Notes under the pieces: model-generated
What the model saw: the letters and a program-made list of their open reading frames with translations, nothing else
What the model was told of the DNA's origin: nothing
Database searches by the model: none
Made by a program: the position numbers and the translations under genes
Part shown: piece by piece, positions 8,601-16,667 of the stretch
Position numbering within the stretch: the first letter of the stretch is position 1
Layout of the letters: each line of letters opens with the position of its first letter
Source: Pseudomonas sp. AFG_SD02_1510_Pfu_092
Lineage (GTDB): Bacteria > Pseudomonadota > Gammaproteobacteria > Pseudomonadales > Pseudomonadaceae
Direction of reading: 5' to 3'
Assembly: GCF_003331055.1 (NCBI RefSeq)
Contig: NZ_PUQD01000004.1
Span: forward strand, 1-64,000
DNA: 64,000 nt

Positions 8601-9656
8601 AACCGCTTGCTCAACGGCCCCGGCTCGAGCAAGGAAACCCGGCAACTGGTCTTCGACCTGAGCGGCAGCGGCTTCACCTACGCCGCCGGGGATGCGCTGG
8701 GTGTGTGGCCGCGCAACTGCCCGGCACTGGTCGACGAACTGCTGGCGCTGATGCAGCTCGACGGCCAGACCCTGGTCGAGCTCAAGGGCCAGCCCGCCAT
8801 GCCGCTGGCCGAAGCCCTGCAAGCACACCTGGAGATCGCCAAGGTCACCGCGCAGCAGTTGCAGGCCTTTGCCGACAATGCGCCGGACCTGAAGCGCCTG
8901 TTGCAGCCCGAATGCAAGGCCGAGCTGGAGGACTGGTTGTGGGGCCGGCAGTTGGCCGATGTGCTGCGCGCTTTCCCCCAGCAGTTGCCGCTGGCCCGCT
9001 GGCTGGACCTGCTCAAGCCACTGCAACCGCGCCTGTACTCGATCAGCTCCAGCCCGCTGGCGCACCCGCAGCAGGTGCACCTGACCGTTTCCACGGTGCG
9101 CTATGGCGCGCGCAAAGGGGTGTGTTCGAGCTTCCTGGCCGACCGTGCGCAGGCACTGAAGGTGGCGATCTTCCCGCAGGTGTCGAAGCACTTTCGCCTG
9201 CCCGAGGACGACAGCGTGCCGGTGATCATGGTCGGCCCCGGCACCGGCATTGCGCCGTTCCGCGCCTTCCTCGAAGAACGTGAGGCACGCGGGGCGAAAG
9301 GTGCCAACTGGTTGTTCTTTGGCGAGCAGTGTGCAGCCACCGATTTCTATTACCAGGCGCAATTGCAGGCTTGGCAGGCAGCCGGCCACTTGCAGCTGGA
9401 CACGGCGTTCTCGCGGGACCAGGCGGAGAAGATCTACGTGCAACAGCGCATGCTCGAACAGGGCGCGCAGCTGTGGCAGTGGCTGCAGGCGGGGGCGTAT
9501 TTCTACGTGTGTGGCGATGCGCAGCGCATGGCCAGGGATGTGGATGCGGCGTTGCGGGCGATCGTGGCCGAGCATGGCGGCATGGATGCAGCGGCGGCGG
9601 CTGCCTATGTCGAGAATTTGAGCAGGGCCAAGCGCTATCGGCGGGATGTGTACTGA
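5664..9656 (+). CDS. nasA: Assimilatory nitrate reductase fused to a diflavin reductase
   Basis: A 1330-residue cytoplasmic enzyme reducing nitrate to nitrite. The N-terminus has a 4Fe-4S binding motif (CPYCGVGCG at residues 10-18 and a further Cys in GRLCTKG) and a molybdopterin oxidoreductase region to about residue 710, with SNSRLCMAS and a C-terminal dinucleotide-binding segment. It then carries a flavodoxin-like FMN domain (ASQTGNGE near residue 813) and an FAD/NADPH reductase of the CysJ type ([29 protein letters not shown] near residue 1190, YVCGDAQRM). The fused reductase makes the enzyme self-sufficient for electrons from NAD(P)H, replacing a separate NasB or ferredoxin. The start follows CAGGAG. 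An attenuator leader precedes it and nirBD follows. Confidence 0.93.
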   Translation: MANSEVRSVCPYCGVGCGIVMSVADGKVGKISGDKQHPSNFGRLCTKGLTAHLPLTAAGRMTDAYVRQQRSQQPARTGIDQAITDAAARLRGIIDQHGPDAVALYVSGQMSLEAQYLANKLAKGFIRTRHIESNSRLCMASAGSGYKLSLGADGPPGSYQDFEHAEVFLVIGANMADCHPILFLRLLDRVKAGARLIVVDPRRSATADKADLFLQVRPGSDLALLNGLLHLLQRNGHTDPAFIARHTEGWDDLAGFLDDYSPERVAALTGLAEADIIQAAEWIGSASNWMSCWTMGLNQSIHGTWHTNAICNLHLATGAICRPGSGPFSLTGQPNAMGGREMGYMGAGLPGQRSALVAQDRAFVEQQWQLPPGSLRSEGGEGTVALFEQLKSGAIKACWVICSNPVASVANRQQVIDALRQAELVVTQDAFLDTETNRYADILLPAALWAEGEGVMINSERNLTLMPRAVEPPGQSLPDWQIIARVACAMGYADAFDYPDAQAVYDEIRRFHNPATGYDLRGIGYAELRQQPRQWPCAPGCDNPRSPLRYRDHGGSQALAFPTASGKARFFARPWLPPAELPDGDYPMVLNTGRVQHQWHTLTKTGKVPALNKLEPGPFVEIHRDDAARLGIAEKDQVAIRSRRGQAVLPARISERVMPGNCFAPFHWNDLSGEQLAINAVTCDAVDPLSLQPAFKHCAVALERVAGERIDALELNTAIAEPARMPTATLSRLLGLDSLPVPVLAAPERHYLQGFLLGLDQARSEGAPCLPASAPLAAQHRLFVDGLLAGLFAQPQVLPETALAAPRHQVLWASQTGNGELLAERCAERLRSAGLEVELSCMDAVSPGQLKQAASVVLIASTFGDGDAPDSAAAFWHALQGEQGTHWAALRYAVLALGDSSYEQFCGFGRKLDQRLAELGARRLLQRVDCEPDFDQAFSAWLDALLATLGSASLAQVVTEPAPVAGFDRQRPWAATLLENRLLNGPGSSKETRQLVFDLSGSGFTYAAGDALGVWPRNCPALVDELLALMQLDGQTLVELKGQPAMPLAEALQAHLEIAKVTAQQLQAFADNAPDLKRLLQPECKAELEDWLWGRQLADVLRAFPQQLPLARWLDLLKPLQPRLYSISSSPLAHPQQVHLTVSTVRYGARKGVCSSFLADRAQALKVAIFPQVSKHFRLPEDDSVPVIMVGPGTGIAPFRAFLEEREARGAKGANWLFFGEQCAATDFYYQAQLQAWQAAGHLQLDTAFSRDQAEKIYVQQRMLEQGAQLWQWLQAGAYFYVCGDAQRMARDVDAALRAIVAEHGGMDAAAAAAYVENLSRAKRYRRDVY

Positions 9657-9700
9657 AGTGCTCCAGGATGGGGAGTGATGCACCTGGAATGTGCATTTGC

Positions 9701-9807
9701 TGTGCTGGCCTCTTCGCGGGCGCGCCCGCTCCCACAGGTTTTGCACAGGTCTGAAAATTGCGCAGATCCCTGTGGGAGCGGGTTTACCCGCGAAGGGGCC
9801 GGCACAG
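9701..9807. repeat. REP pair, inverted
   Basis: REP copies at 9701-9738 and 9769-9807 in opposite orientation, between nasA and the nirB leader. Because of this pair and the separate leader, nasA and nirB are probably separate transcripts. Confidence 0.9.
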
Positions 9808-9858
9808 GCGGCCCGGTTGGCACATTCCCTGCTTTACCCCAGTTACAACAAAGCCCAC

Positions 9859-9916
9859 TGATCAACGGCGATCAACCCGGGCCCCCTACCGTGATGAATA
9901 CAGGCAAAGGCGCCTG
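9859..9916 (+). promoter_or_regulatory. ANTAR-type antiterminator RNA, nirB leader
   Basis: P1 at 9859-9874 is TGATC-AACGGC-GATCA and P2 at 9901-9916 is CAGGC-AAAGGC-GCCTG, both perfect five-base-pair stems with six-base loops carrying A1 and G4. The P2 loop is identical to that of the nasA leader and the P1 loop differs at one base. P2 overlaps the 5' arm of the terminator at 9910-9944, as expected for NasT-type antitermination. Confidence 0.82.
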
Positions 9917-9944
9917 GAGCTTCGGCTCCAGGCGCTTTTTTTTT
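9910..9944 (+). terminator. Attenuator hairpin before nirB
   Basis: A perfect 11-base-pair stem GCGCCTGGAGC/GCTCCAGGCGC closed by a TTCG tetraloop and followed by nine T residues (9936-9944). It is a textbook intrinsic terminator placed only 16 bases before the nirB start codon, so nirB expression must depend on read-through. Confidence 0.92.
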
Positions 9945-9960
9945 GATCGAGGATCGGCTT

Positions 9961-12513
9961 ATGAAGGCAACAGCGAGCAGCGGGCAACGAGCGCGACTGA
10001 TCATCGTCGGCAACGGCATGGTCGGCCACCATTGCGTCGAACAACTAGTCAGCCGCGGCGCCCTGCAGCGCTTCGAAGTGCATGTGTTCGGCGAAGAGCG
10101 CCAACGTGCGTACGACCGCGTGCACCTGTCCGAGTACTTCGCCGGCAGCTGTGCCGAAACCCTGGCGCTGTGCGATCAGGACTACTACCAGGCCCACGGC
10201 GTGCACCTGCACCTTGGCGAAGCGGTGCTGGAAATCGACCGTGAGCGCTTTGAGGTGGTCACCGCCGAGGGCCGCTATGGCTACGACCAGCTGGTGCTGG
10301 CCACAGGCTCCTACCCCTTCGTGCCACCGGTCGAAGGCTCCAGCGGCAATGCCCGCCTGGTCTATCGCACCCTCGATGACCTCGACGCCATCCGTGCCGC
10401 TGCCGGCAGTGCCCGCCGTGGTGTGGTCGTGGGCGGCGGCCTGCTGGGCCTGGAGGCGGCCAACGCCCTCAAGTCGCTGGGCCTGGAAGCCCATGTGGTG
10501 GAGTTCGCCCCGCGGCTGATGCCGGTGCAGCTGGACAGCGAGGGCGGCGCTGCGCTCAAGGCGCAGATCGAAGCGCTGGGGGTGGGCGTGCATCTGTCGC
10601 GTGCCACCCAGTCGATCAGCGCCGGGCAAGACTACCGCTACCGCATGAACTTCGACGGTGGCGAGCACCTGGAAACCGACCTGATCGTGTTCTCTGCCGG
10701 TATCCGCCCGCAGGATGCCCTGGGCCGTGCCTGTGGCCTGGACATCGCTGCGCGTGGCGGGGTGGTGATCGACAACCACTGCCGCAGCAGCGACCCACGT
10801 ATCTTCGCCATCGGCGAATGCGCCTCGTGGAACGGCAGCGTGTTCGGCCTGGTGGCCCCGGGTTATGGCATGGCACGCAACCTGGCGGCGTTGCTGATGG
10901 GCGAAAGCGCTGGCGAGTTCAGCGGTGCCGACATGTCGACCAAGCTCAAGCTGCTGGGCGTGGATGTCGGCTCCATCGGTGATGCCCATGGCGCCACCCC
11001 GGGCGCGCGCAGCTACCGCTTCATCGACGAAGCCAGCAGCACCTACCGCCGGCTGGTGGTGGATGCCAGCGGCAAGCGCGTGCTTGGCGCGGTGCTGGTC
11101 GGCGACAACAGCTATTACGACACCCTGTTGCAGTACGCCCAGAACGGCATCGCCCTGCCAGCCGAGCCGGCGGCGCTGATTTTGCCGCAAGGCGGCGCAG
11201 CGCCTGCCCTGGGCGCTGATGCGCTGCCCGACAGTGCGACCATCTGCTCCTGCCACAACGTCAGCAAGGGCGCGGTCTGCGCCGCCATCGACAGCGGCTG
11301 CGGCGACCTCGCTGCGGTCAAAGGCTGCACCAAGGCCGCCAGCGGCTGCGGCGGCTGCGCGGCGTTGCTCAAGCAGGTGTTCGAGCACGAACTCAGCGCC
11401 CGTGGCGTGGCGGTGGACAAGAGCCTGTGCGAACACTTCGCCTACACCCGTCAGGAGCTGTACGGGCTGGTGCGGGTGGAGGGCATCCGTACGTTCAATC
11501 AACTGCTCGAGCGCCACGGCAAGGGCCACGTTGGCTGCGACATCTGCAAACCGGCGGTGGGCAGCATCCTCGCCTCGTGCTGGAACCAGCCGATCATGGA
11601 CCCGGCACTGGTGCCGCTGCAGGACACCAACGACACCTTCATGGCCAACATGCAGAAGAACGGCACCTACTCGGTGGTGCCGCGCATCCCCGGTGGCGAA
11701 ATCACCCCCGACAAGCTCATCGTCATCGGCCAGGTGGCGAAAAAGTACGACCTGTACACCAAGATCACCGGTGGCCAGCGCATCGACCTGTTCGGCGCCC
11801 AGTTGCACGAACTGCCGCTGATCTGGGGCGAGCTGATCGACGCCGGTTTCGAAACCGGCCACGCCTACGGCAAGTCGACCCGCACGGTGAAGTCGTGCGT
11901 CGGCAGCACCTGGTGCCGCTACGGCGTGCAGGACAGCGTCGGCATGGCGCTGCGCCTGGAAGACCGCTACAAAGGCCTGCGCAGCCCGCACAAGCTCAAG
12001 TTCGCGGTGTCTGGCTGCACCCGTGAATGCGCCGAGGCGCAGAGCAAGGACATCGGCGTCATCGCCACCGACAAGGGCTGGAACCTGTATGTGTGCGGCA
12101 ATGGCGGCATGCGCCCGCGGCACGCCGAACTGTTCGCCACCGACCTTGACGACGCAACCCTGGTACGCCTGATCGACCGTGTGCTGATGTTCTACATCCG
12201 CACCGCCGACAAGCTGCAGCGCACGTCAGTGTGGCGCGAGAGCCTGGAGGGCGGCCTGGATTACCTGAAACAGGTGATCATCGACGACAGCCTGGGCCTG
12301 GCCAGCGAGCTGGAGGCGCAGATGCAGCATGTGGTCGAGCAGTATCAGTGCGAGTGGGCCAACGCCCTCAACGACCCCGAAAAGCTCAAGCGCTTCCGTA
12401 CCTTCGTCAACGACCGCCGCGCCGACCCGGATGTGCATTTCGTCCGTGAACGCGAACAGCGCCGGCCTGCGGCACCGCTGCACCTGATCCCAACCGTCGA
12501 GGAGGCTGTCTGA
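9961..12513 (+). CDS. nirB: NAD(P)H-dependent nitrite reductase large subunit
   Basis: An 850-residue cytoplasmic siroheme enzyme reducing nitrite to ammonium. Order of domains: a FAD/NAD(P)H pyridine-nucleotide oxidoreductase (IIVGNGMVGHH at the N-terminus, second Rossmann VVVGGGLLGLEAA near residue 160); a BFD-like 2Fe-2S domain (CSCHNVSKG, then CTKAASGCGGC, residues about 430-475); then the nitrite/sulfite reductase half-domains with the four cysteines of the 4Fe-4S/siroheme site (CVGSTWC and CTREC, around residues 646-690). The ATG is preceded by GAGGA with seven-base spacing, squeezed between the attenuator and the start. It overlaps nirD by one base. Confidence 0.96.
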   Translation: MKATASSGQRARLIIVGNGMVGHHCVEQLVSRGALQRFEVHVFGEERQRAYDRVHLSEYFAGSCAETLALCDQDYYQAHGVHLHLGEAVLEIDRERFEVVTAEGRYGYDQLVLATGSYPFVPPVEGSSGNARLVYRTLDDLDAIRAAAGSARRGVVVGGGLLGLEAANALKSLGLEAHVVEFAPRLMPVQLDSEGGAALKAQIEALGVGVHLSRATQSISAGQDYRYRMNFDGGEHLETDLIVFSAGIRPQDALGRACGLDIAARGGVVIDNHCRSSDPRIFAIGECASWNGSVFGLVAPGYGMARNLAALLMGESAGEFSGADMSTKLKLLGVDVGSIGDAHGATPGARSYRFIDEASSTYRRLVVDASGKRVLGAVLVGDNSYYDTLLQYAQNGIALPAEPAALILPQGGAAPALGADALPDSATICSCHNVSKGAVCAAIDSGCGDLAAVKGCTKAASGCGGCAALLKQVFEHELSARGVAVDKSLCEHFAYTRQELYGLVRVEGIRTFNQLLERHGKGHVGCDICKPAVGSILASCWNQPIMDPALVPLQDTNDTFMANMQKNGTYSVVPRIPGGEITPDKLIVIGQVAKKYDLYTKITGGQRIDLFGAQLHELPLIWGELIDAGFETGHAYGKSTRTVKSCVGSTWCRYGVQDSVGMALRLEDRYKGLRSPHKLKFAVSGCTRECAEAQSKDIGVIATDKGWNLYVCGNGGMRPRHAELFATDLDDATLVRLIDRVLMFYIRTADKLQRTSVWRESLEGGLDYLKQVIIDDSLGLASELEAQMQHVVEQYQCEWANALNDPEKLKRFRTFVNDRRADPDVHFVREREQRRPAAPLHLIPTVEEAV

Positions 12514-12875
12514 TGAACCTGCGCAATGCTGCTGTGAAAACCCAAGAGACCTGGCAGGCAGTGTGCCAGACCGATGACCTGGTGGCCGATTCCGGGGTAG
12601 TGGTGTGGCTCGACGGGGCGCAGGTGGCGCTGTTCTATCTGCCGGGGCAGGCGCAGCCGCTGTATGCGGTGGACAACCGCGATCCACGCTCGGGGGCCAA
12701 TATCATCGGCCGTGGGCTGGTGGGCAGCGTGCAAGGCCAGCTGGTGGTGGCGGCACCGTTGTACAAGCAGCGCTTCAGCCTGCAGAGCGGGGAGTGCCTG
12801 GAGGATGCCGGGCAGCGCCTGCGGGTGTGGCCGGTGCGCTTGAATGGCCGGGCGGTGGAGTTGGCTGTGGCCTGA
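12513..12875 (+). CDS. nirD: Nitrite reductase small subunit
   Basis: A 120-residue Rieske-fold protein. As usual for NirD, the Cys-His cluster ligands of true Rieske proteins are missing (the family keeps the fold only), so it is a structural partner of NirB rather than a redox carrier. The start codon overlaps the nirB stop (TGATG) and is preceded by GGAGG inside nirB, indicating translational coupling. A REP pair follows the stop. Confidence 0.92.
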   Translation: MNLRNAAVKTQETWQAVCQTDDLVADSGVVVWLDGAQVALFYLPGQAQPLYAVDNRDPRSGANIIGRGLVGSVQGQLVVAAPLYKQRFSLQSGECLEDAGQRLRVWPVRLNGRAVELAVA

Positions 12876-12880
12876 TCTGT

Positions 12881-12992
12881 TGCCTGCACCGGCCTCTTCG
12901 CGGGTGAACCCGCTCCCACAGGTATCGCGCTGACTTGTAACGGTGGTGATATCCCTGTGGGAGCGGGTTTACCCGCGAAAGGGCCGGTACAG
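12881..12992. repeat. REP pair, inverted
   Basis: Copies at 12881-12921 and 12952-12992 around a spacer of about 30 bases. Both stems are intact. Confidence 0.92.
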
Positions 12993-13019
12993 ACTGGCTG
13001 CATGAAGTAAGCTTGACCC

Positions 13020-13952
13020 ATGAACCTCGACACCCGCATCAAGTACCGCCATCTGCTGTGCTTTCTGGAGATTGCCCGGCAGGGCAGCCTGGCCAGGGCC
13101 GCCGATATCCTCGCGATCAGCCAGCCGGCCATCTCCAAGACCCTCAAGGAACTCGAAGACCTGCTGCAAACGCGCCTGTTCGCGCGTAGCCGCCAGGGTG
13201 TCGAACTGACGCCGGCCGGCAGCCGTTTCATGCGCTATGCCGGGCCCAGCGTGCAAGCCCTGCGCGATGGCGTCAGCAGCCTGCGTGGCGAAGCGCGGGC
13301 ACCTTCACAGGTGCGCATCGGCGTGCTCTCCACCGTCGAAGGCCTGCTGATGCCGGAAGTGTTGTGCCGCCTGCACCAGCGCCATGAGGCGTTGGTGATC
13401 AGCGTGGCTACCGGGGTCAGCGCGCAACTGCTCGGCCAGTTGCGCCTGGGCGAGCTGGAACTGGTGGTCGGGCGCATGACCGACAGCCCGCAAATCCAGG
13501 GGCTGTCGTTCGAGCACCTGTACAGCGAATCGATGAGCCTGGTGGTGCGGCCGGGCCACCCGTTGCTGGCCAGCGCGCCGGTGGAGCGGGCCCAAGTAAG
13601 CCGTTATCCGTTGGTGCTGCCGCCGGCAGGCACCACCATCCGCCAACATGCCGACAGCCTGTTCGTGCAGGGCGGCATGCAGATGCCCGCTCAGCGCCTG
13701 GAAACCCTGTCGCTGGCGCTGAGCCGGCGCTACCTGTTGAGCAGCGACGCGCTGTGGGTGGCACCGCGCGATGCAGTGTTGCTGGACCTGCGCCGCGGCG
13801 AGCTGGTCGAACTCGACCTGGGTGTACGCGAGCCGGGCGGCTCGGTGGGCATCTGCCGCAATGCCGCCTTGCCGCAGAGCCTGCCGGGCCAGTGGTTGTG
13901 CGAGGTGTTGCGGGAAGTGGCGGGGGAGTACCGCGAGGGCCATTACCCCTGA
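13020..13952 (+). CDS. LysR-family transcriptional regulator (PcaQ-like)
   Basis: A 310-residue LysR regulator. Residues 1-65 form the winged helix-turn-helix (RIKYRHLLCFLEIARQGSLA followed by AADILAISQPAISKTLKELE). Residues about 95-300 form the periplasmic-binding-protein-like effector domain. The RIKYRHLLCFLE opening resembles the PcaQ/GbpR branch, whose members regulate aromatic or sugar catabolism, but no catabolic operon is adjacent, so the effector and target are unknown. It lies between a REP pair and the FKBP gene and may act on genes elsewhere. Confidence 0.85.
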   Translation: MNLDTRIKYRHLLCFLEIARQGSLARAADILAISQPAISKTLKELEDLLQTRLFARSRQGVELTPAGSRFMRYAGPSVQALRDGVSSLRGEARAPSQVRIGVLSTVEGLLMPEVLCRLHQRHEALVISVATGVSAQLLGQLRLGELELVVGRMTDSPQIQGLSFEHLYSESMSLVVRPGHPLLASAPVERAQVSRYPLVLPPAGTTIRQHADSLFVQGGMQMPAQRLETLSLALSRRYLLSSDALWVAPRDAVLLDLRRGELVELDLGVREPGGSVGICRNAALPQSLPGQWLCEVLREVAGEYREGHYP

Positions 13953-14185
13953 ATGGACTACAGGTCGTATTGCACACCCGCGAAATAATCACCGCCAAAC
14001 CAGGCAAAAGCGGCGCAAGCGGGCAATACTGGCCAATGGCTGCAATCGCTTGTATGAATAACCGTTTAACGACTGAACTTCCTTACCAAAACCCGCTCCT
14101 ATGCCGGTAGCCATTGGTCATGGCCGCCTGCTAAGCTCGCGGCTTTACCCTGATTGCCCTTATGGCGCATGAACAAGGAAATAGC

Positions 14186-14950
14186 ATGAAACAGCATCGT
14201 TTGGCGGCTGCGGTTGCCCTGGTAGGCCTGGTACTGGCTGGCTGTGATCAACAAGCCAGCAGCCCCGAGCTGAAGACTCCGGCACAGAAAGCCTCCTACG
14301 GTATCGGCCTGAACATGGGCAAGAGCCTGGCTCAGGAAGGCATGGAAGACCTTGATTCGAAAGCGGTCGCCCTCGGTATCGAAGACGCCGTTGCCAAGAA
14401 AGAACAACGCATCAAGGACGAAGAGCTGGTAGAAGCCTTCACCTCGCTGCAGAAGCGTGCCGAAGAGCGTCTGGCCAAGGCCAGTGAAGAAGCGGCTTCC
14501 GCCGGCAAGAAGTTCCTCGAGGAAAACGCCAAGAAGCCAGGCGTGGTCACTACGGCCTCGGGCCTGCAGTACGAAGTGGTCAAGAAGGCCGACGGCGCGC
14601 AGCCCAAGCCGACCGACGTGGTCACCGTCCACTACGAAGGCAAGCTGATCGACGGCAAGGTGTTCGACAGCTCCGTCGAGCGCGGCAGCCCGATCGACCT
14701 GCCGGTCAGCGGTGTGATTCCAGGCTGGGTCGAAGGCCTGCAACTGATGCACGTTGGCGAGAAGTACAAGCTGTTCATCCCGGCTGAACTGGCCTACGGC
14801 GCACAGAGCCCGAGCCCGCTGATCCCGGCCAACTCGGTGCTGGTGTTCGACCTGGAACTGATCGCCATCAAGGACCCGGCCCAGCTGCAAGGTGCCGAGC
14901 CGGAAGCCGAGGCACCCGCCGAAGCTCCAGCAGAAGCCCCTGCCAAGTAA
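14186..14950 (+). CDS. FKBP-type peptidyl-prolyl isomerase lipoprotein
   Basis: A 254-residue exported protein. The signal peptide ends in the lipobox LAGC (Cys near residue 20), so it is probably lipid-anchored and periplasm-facing. The N-terminal dimerisation domain (about 35-125) has the typical SYGIGLNMGKSL opening, and the FKBP catalytic domain spans about 140-232 (VHYEGKLIDGKVFDSS, GVIPGWVEGL, ELAYG). It ends in a low-complexity Ala/Glu/Pro tail. The domain layout matches FkpA/Mip/FklB-type isomerases that help fold envelope proteins. The start follows AAGGA, with a strong terminator directly after the stop. The 233 bases upstream hold no REP and no other gene. Confidence 0.9.
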   Translation: MKQHRLAAAVALVGLVLAGCDQQASSPELKTPAQKASYGIGLNMGKSLAQEGMEDLDSKAVALGIEDAVAKKEQRIKDEELVEAFTSLQKRAEERLAKASEEAASAGKKFLEENAKKPGVVTTASGLQYEVVKKADGAQPKPTDVVTVHYEGKLIDGKVFDSSVERGSPIDLPVSGVIPGWVEGLQLMHVGEKYKLFIPAELAYGAQSPSPLIPANSVLVFDLELIAIKDPAQLQGAEPEAEAPAEAPAEAPAK

Positions 14951-14967
14951 TACTGGTTGGCCCAAGA

Positions 14968-14995
14968 AAAACGCCCCGTCCTGACGGGGCGTTTT
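14968..14995 (+). terminator. Intrinsic terminator of the FKBP gene
   Basis: Stem AAAACGCCCCG/CGGGGCGTTTT with a six-base loop and T-rich tail, 17 bases after the FKBP stop codon. Confidence 0.92.
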
Positions 14996-15140
14996 CGTTT
15001 CTGCGGCGGGTAGTTGGGCGAACCTGCACCAGCTGATACTGTCCGAGGAAATGCAGCGTGAAGAAGTAGGATGCTTCTGACGCAAATCGTGTGCGGCGTG
15101 CGCACCGACGGTGTGAAACGACTGTGTAAAAAACGCCCGA

Positions 15141-15180
15141 TCTGACCGGGGCCCTTGCCCGGCAGGCACCCGGGGTCAGA
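15141..15180. other. Long imperfect hairpin in the DUF1232 upstream region
   Basis: TCTGACC (15141-15147) pairs with GGTCAGA (15174-15180), with a further GC-rich inner stem. There is no T-run after it. It could be a leader structure; function is unknown. Confidence 0.4.
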
Positions 15181-15197
15181 AACGTTGCCCTGTTCAC

Positions 15198-15228
15198 AAG
15201 GTTATCCACAATAAATGTGGATAACCTT
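15198..15228. other. Palindrome of two facing perfect DnaA-box sequences
   Basis: AAGGTTATCCACA, five bases, then TGTGGATAACCTT: a 13-base-pair perfect inverted repeat. Each arm contains the consensus DnaA box (TTATCCACA at 15202-15210, TGTGGATAA at 15216-15224). It sits 17 bases before the DUF1232 start. It could be a DnaA binding site, a weak terminator-like hairpin, or both. Confidence 0.6.
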
Positions 15229-15245
15229 TTCCTTCTGGAGGCTCC

Positions 15246-15686
15246 ATGAGCGCACCTTGGAATTTCGCCCGTTTCCTGCCCTTGGCCGAGCGCCTGCTCA
15301 GCCGCGGCCGGTTGCCGGCCTTGTTGTTCGCGGTAGCCCGTAAAGGCCCGCGCCTCGGCCAGCTGCGGGAAGACCTGAAGCTGCTGCAGTCGCTGTGCCT
15401 GGCCTGGTGGCGCGGCGAGTACCGTGCGATCAGCCCCAAGGCGCTGATCACCATCGTGGCCGGCCTGCTGTATTTCGTCAGTCCCATCGACGCCATCCCC
15501 GACTGGCTGCTGGGCGTGGGCTTCCTCGACGACGTCGCGGTGCTGGGCTGGGTGCTGAAGACCGTGGGCGACGAACTGGCGCGCTTCAGGGCCTGGCGCG
15601 ACAGCCAGGCGCCCGAGCGGCTACGGGTCGTCGAGCGCCTGCCGGACACGCCCGAAGCCTTGCGGCTGGAGCGCAACACACAGTAA
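15246..15686 (+). CDS. DUF1232 (YkvA-type) membrane protein
   Basis: A 146-residue protein with the DUF1232 core in its middle: the hydrophobic segment ALITIVAGLLYFVSPIDAIP followed by DWLLGVGFLDDVAVLGWVL, where the PIDxIPD and GxxDD motifs are the family signature. One or two membrane-associated helices are predicted. Its function is unknown across the family. The start is preceded by CTGGAG. The 295 bases upstream contain the FKBP terminator, a hairpin and the DnaA-box palindrome, so it probably has its own promoter there. Confidence 0.85.
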   Translation: MSAPWNFARFLPLAERLLSRGRLPALLFAVARKGPRLGQLREDLKLLQSLCLAWWRGEYRAISPKALITIVAGLLYFVSPIDAIPDWLLGVGFLDDVAVLGWVLKTVGDELARFRAWRDSQAPERLRVVERLPDTPEALRLERNTQ

Positions 15687-15732
15687 ACCCGTGCCCTGGT
15701 ACTGCTCGGCTGTACCTCAACGGCACCTCAAC

Positions 15733-15801
15733 TGCACAGACCCCGAAGTTGGTAATATAATTGGCATAAGGGTTATGCCTACGGATTACATGCTGTAATC
15801 C
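15733..15801 (+). promoter_or_regulatory. Promoter with two palindromic operators, HTH gene pair
   Basis: A perfect -10 box TATAAT (15756-15761) with a weak -35 (TGCACA at 15733). Two palindromes follow: GGCATAA-GGG-TTATGCC (15763-15779), covering the expected start of transcription, and GGATTACA-TGC-TGTAATCC (15783-15801). They lie just before an HTH gene, so self-repression is likely. Confidence 0.7.
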
Positions 15802-15819
15802 TTTTTAAAGGGGTTTGTA

Positions 15820-16158
15820 ATGGGTATTCAGGTCATCAGCCGGGACGGTCAACCCGAGTACGCCGTCGTTCCCTGGGATCAGTACCAGGCGTTGCTCAAG
15901 GCAGCGGGGCAGGCGCCTGCCGAGGCGGTTGCCAGTGAGGCGGCCAGCACCGCTGCCAGTGCACCCCTGCCGGCATTCAGCGAAGTCGCGCAGATTCGCC
16001 AGGCCAAGGGCATTGCCCCTGAACAACTGGCGCGCAATGTCGGCGTGAGCCCGGCATACCTGGCCATGATCGAAGCGGGCGAACGCCAGCCGGACGCGGC
16101 CATCCGCCGTGCCCTGGCCTGGCATCTGGGGGTGGCTGGCTGGAGCGAGCCATCATGA
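15820..16158 (+). CDS. HTH (XRE-type) regulator
   Basis: A 112-residue protein. The N-terminal 28 residues (GIQVISRDGQPEYAVVPWDQ onward) look like the short beta-hairpin/helix start seen in Phd/YefM-type proteins. An Ala-rich linker follows, then an XRE helix-turn-helix (IRQAKGIAPEQLARNVGVSP through MIEAGERQPDAAIRRAL, residues about 58-100). The ATG follows AAAGGGG. The stop overlaps the start of the next gene (ATGA), so the two are translationally coupled. The palindromes in its promoter fit autoregulation. The layout recalls antitoxin-first modules, but it could equally be a chromosomal housekeeping regulator. Confidence 0.75.
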   Translation: MGIQVISRDGQPEYAVVPWDQYQALLKAAGQAPAEAVASEAASTAASAPLPAFSEVAQIRQAKGIAPEQLARNVGVSPAYLAMIEAGERQPDAAIRRALAWHLGVAGWSEPS

Positions 16159-16523
16159 GCCAGGTCAGGATCAGCCGTCAGCACTGGGATAACCTGCTGG
16201 GCGAGCTAGACCTGGCCCGTCGTCAACGCCACTTGCTGACCTACCGAGCACTGATCGAGCGCCTGCAGTTGCCCAGCCCGGCCATGCAGACGCTGACGGC
16301 CGCGCTGGAATACCTGGCGGTGCTGGATGCCCGCGCCGAGCAGCCGCTGCGCAGTTCGCTGGTGATCAGCCAGGGCGCCAGCCGCTTGCCGCGCACCGGC
16401 TTTTTCGAATGCGTCGAGCGCCTGGGGCGCTTTTCCGGCCCGGTCGATGGCATGGAAGCGGCCTCGTGGCATGCTTCCGAAGTGGTGCGGGTGTTCGAGT
16501 ACAGCTATCCCGAAACCGCCTGA
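16155..16523 (+). CDS. Conserved hypothetical protein coupled to HTH gene
   Basis: A 122-residue soluble protein that I do not assign to a named family. It starts MSQVRISRQHWDNLLGELDL inside the last codons of the HTH gene. The middle has a helical LLTYRALIERLQLPSPAMQT segment, and the C-terminal part has a conserved-looking patch with LVISQGASRLPRTGFFECVE. There is no signal peptide, transmembrane segment or obvious nuclease or kinase motif. Coupling to an autoregulated HTH gene means it could be a toxin-like partner, a co-regulator or an unrelated enzyme. A REP pair follows the stop. Confidence 0.7.
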   Translation: MSQVRISRQHWDNLLGELDLARRQRHLLTYRALIERLQLPSPAMQTLTAALEYLAVLDARAEQPLRSSLVISQGASRLPRTGFFECVERLGRFSGPVDGMEAASWHASEVVRVFEYSYPETA

Positions 16524-16530
16524 TCGGTTA

Positions 16531-16667
16531 CCTGTACCGGCCTCTTCGCGGGTAAACCCGCTCCCACAGGGATCGCGCCGACCTGTAGGACCAGCCTTGT
16601 TCCAGAGTACTCAAGGCCTGTGATGAACCTGTGGGAGCGGGCGTGCCCGCGAAGAGGCCATGACAGG
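16531..16667. repeat. REP pair, right copy coding for the EAL C-terminus
   Basis: Copies at 16531-16570 and 16628-16667 in inverted orientation with a 57-base spacer. The right copy is translated on the minus strand as the last residues of the EAL protein. Confidence 0.9.

Noticed and set aside
12513..12875. NirD as a degenerate Rieske protein that lost its cluster by mutation
   Set aside because: The missing ligands are normal for the NirD family, so this is not decay.
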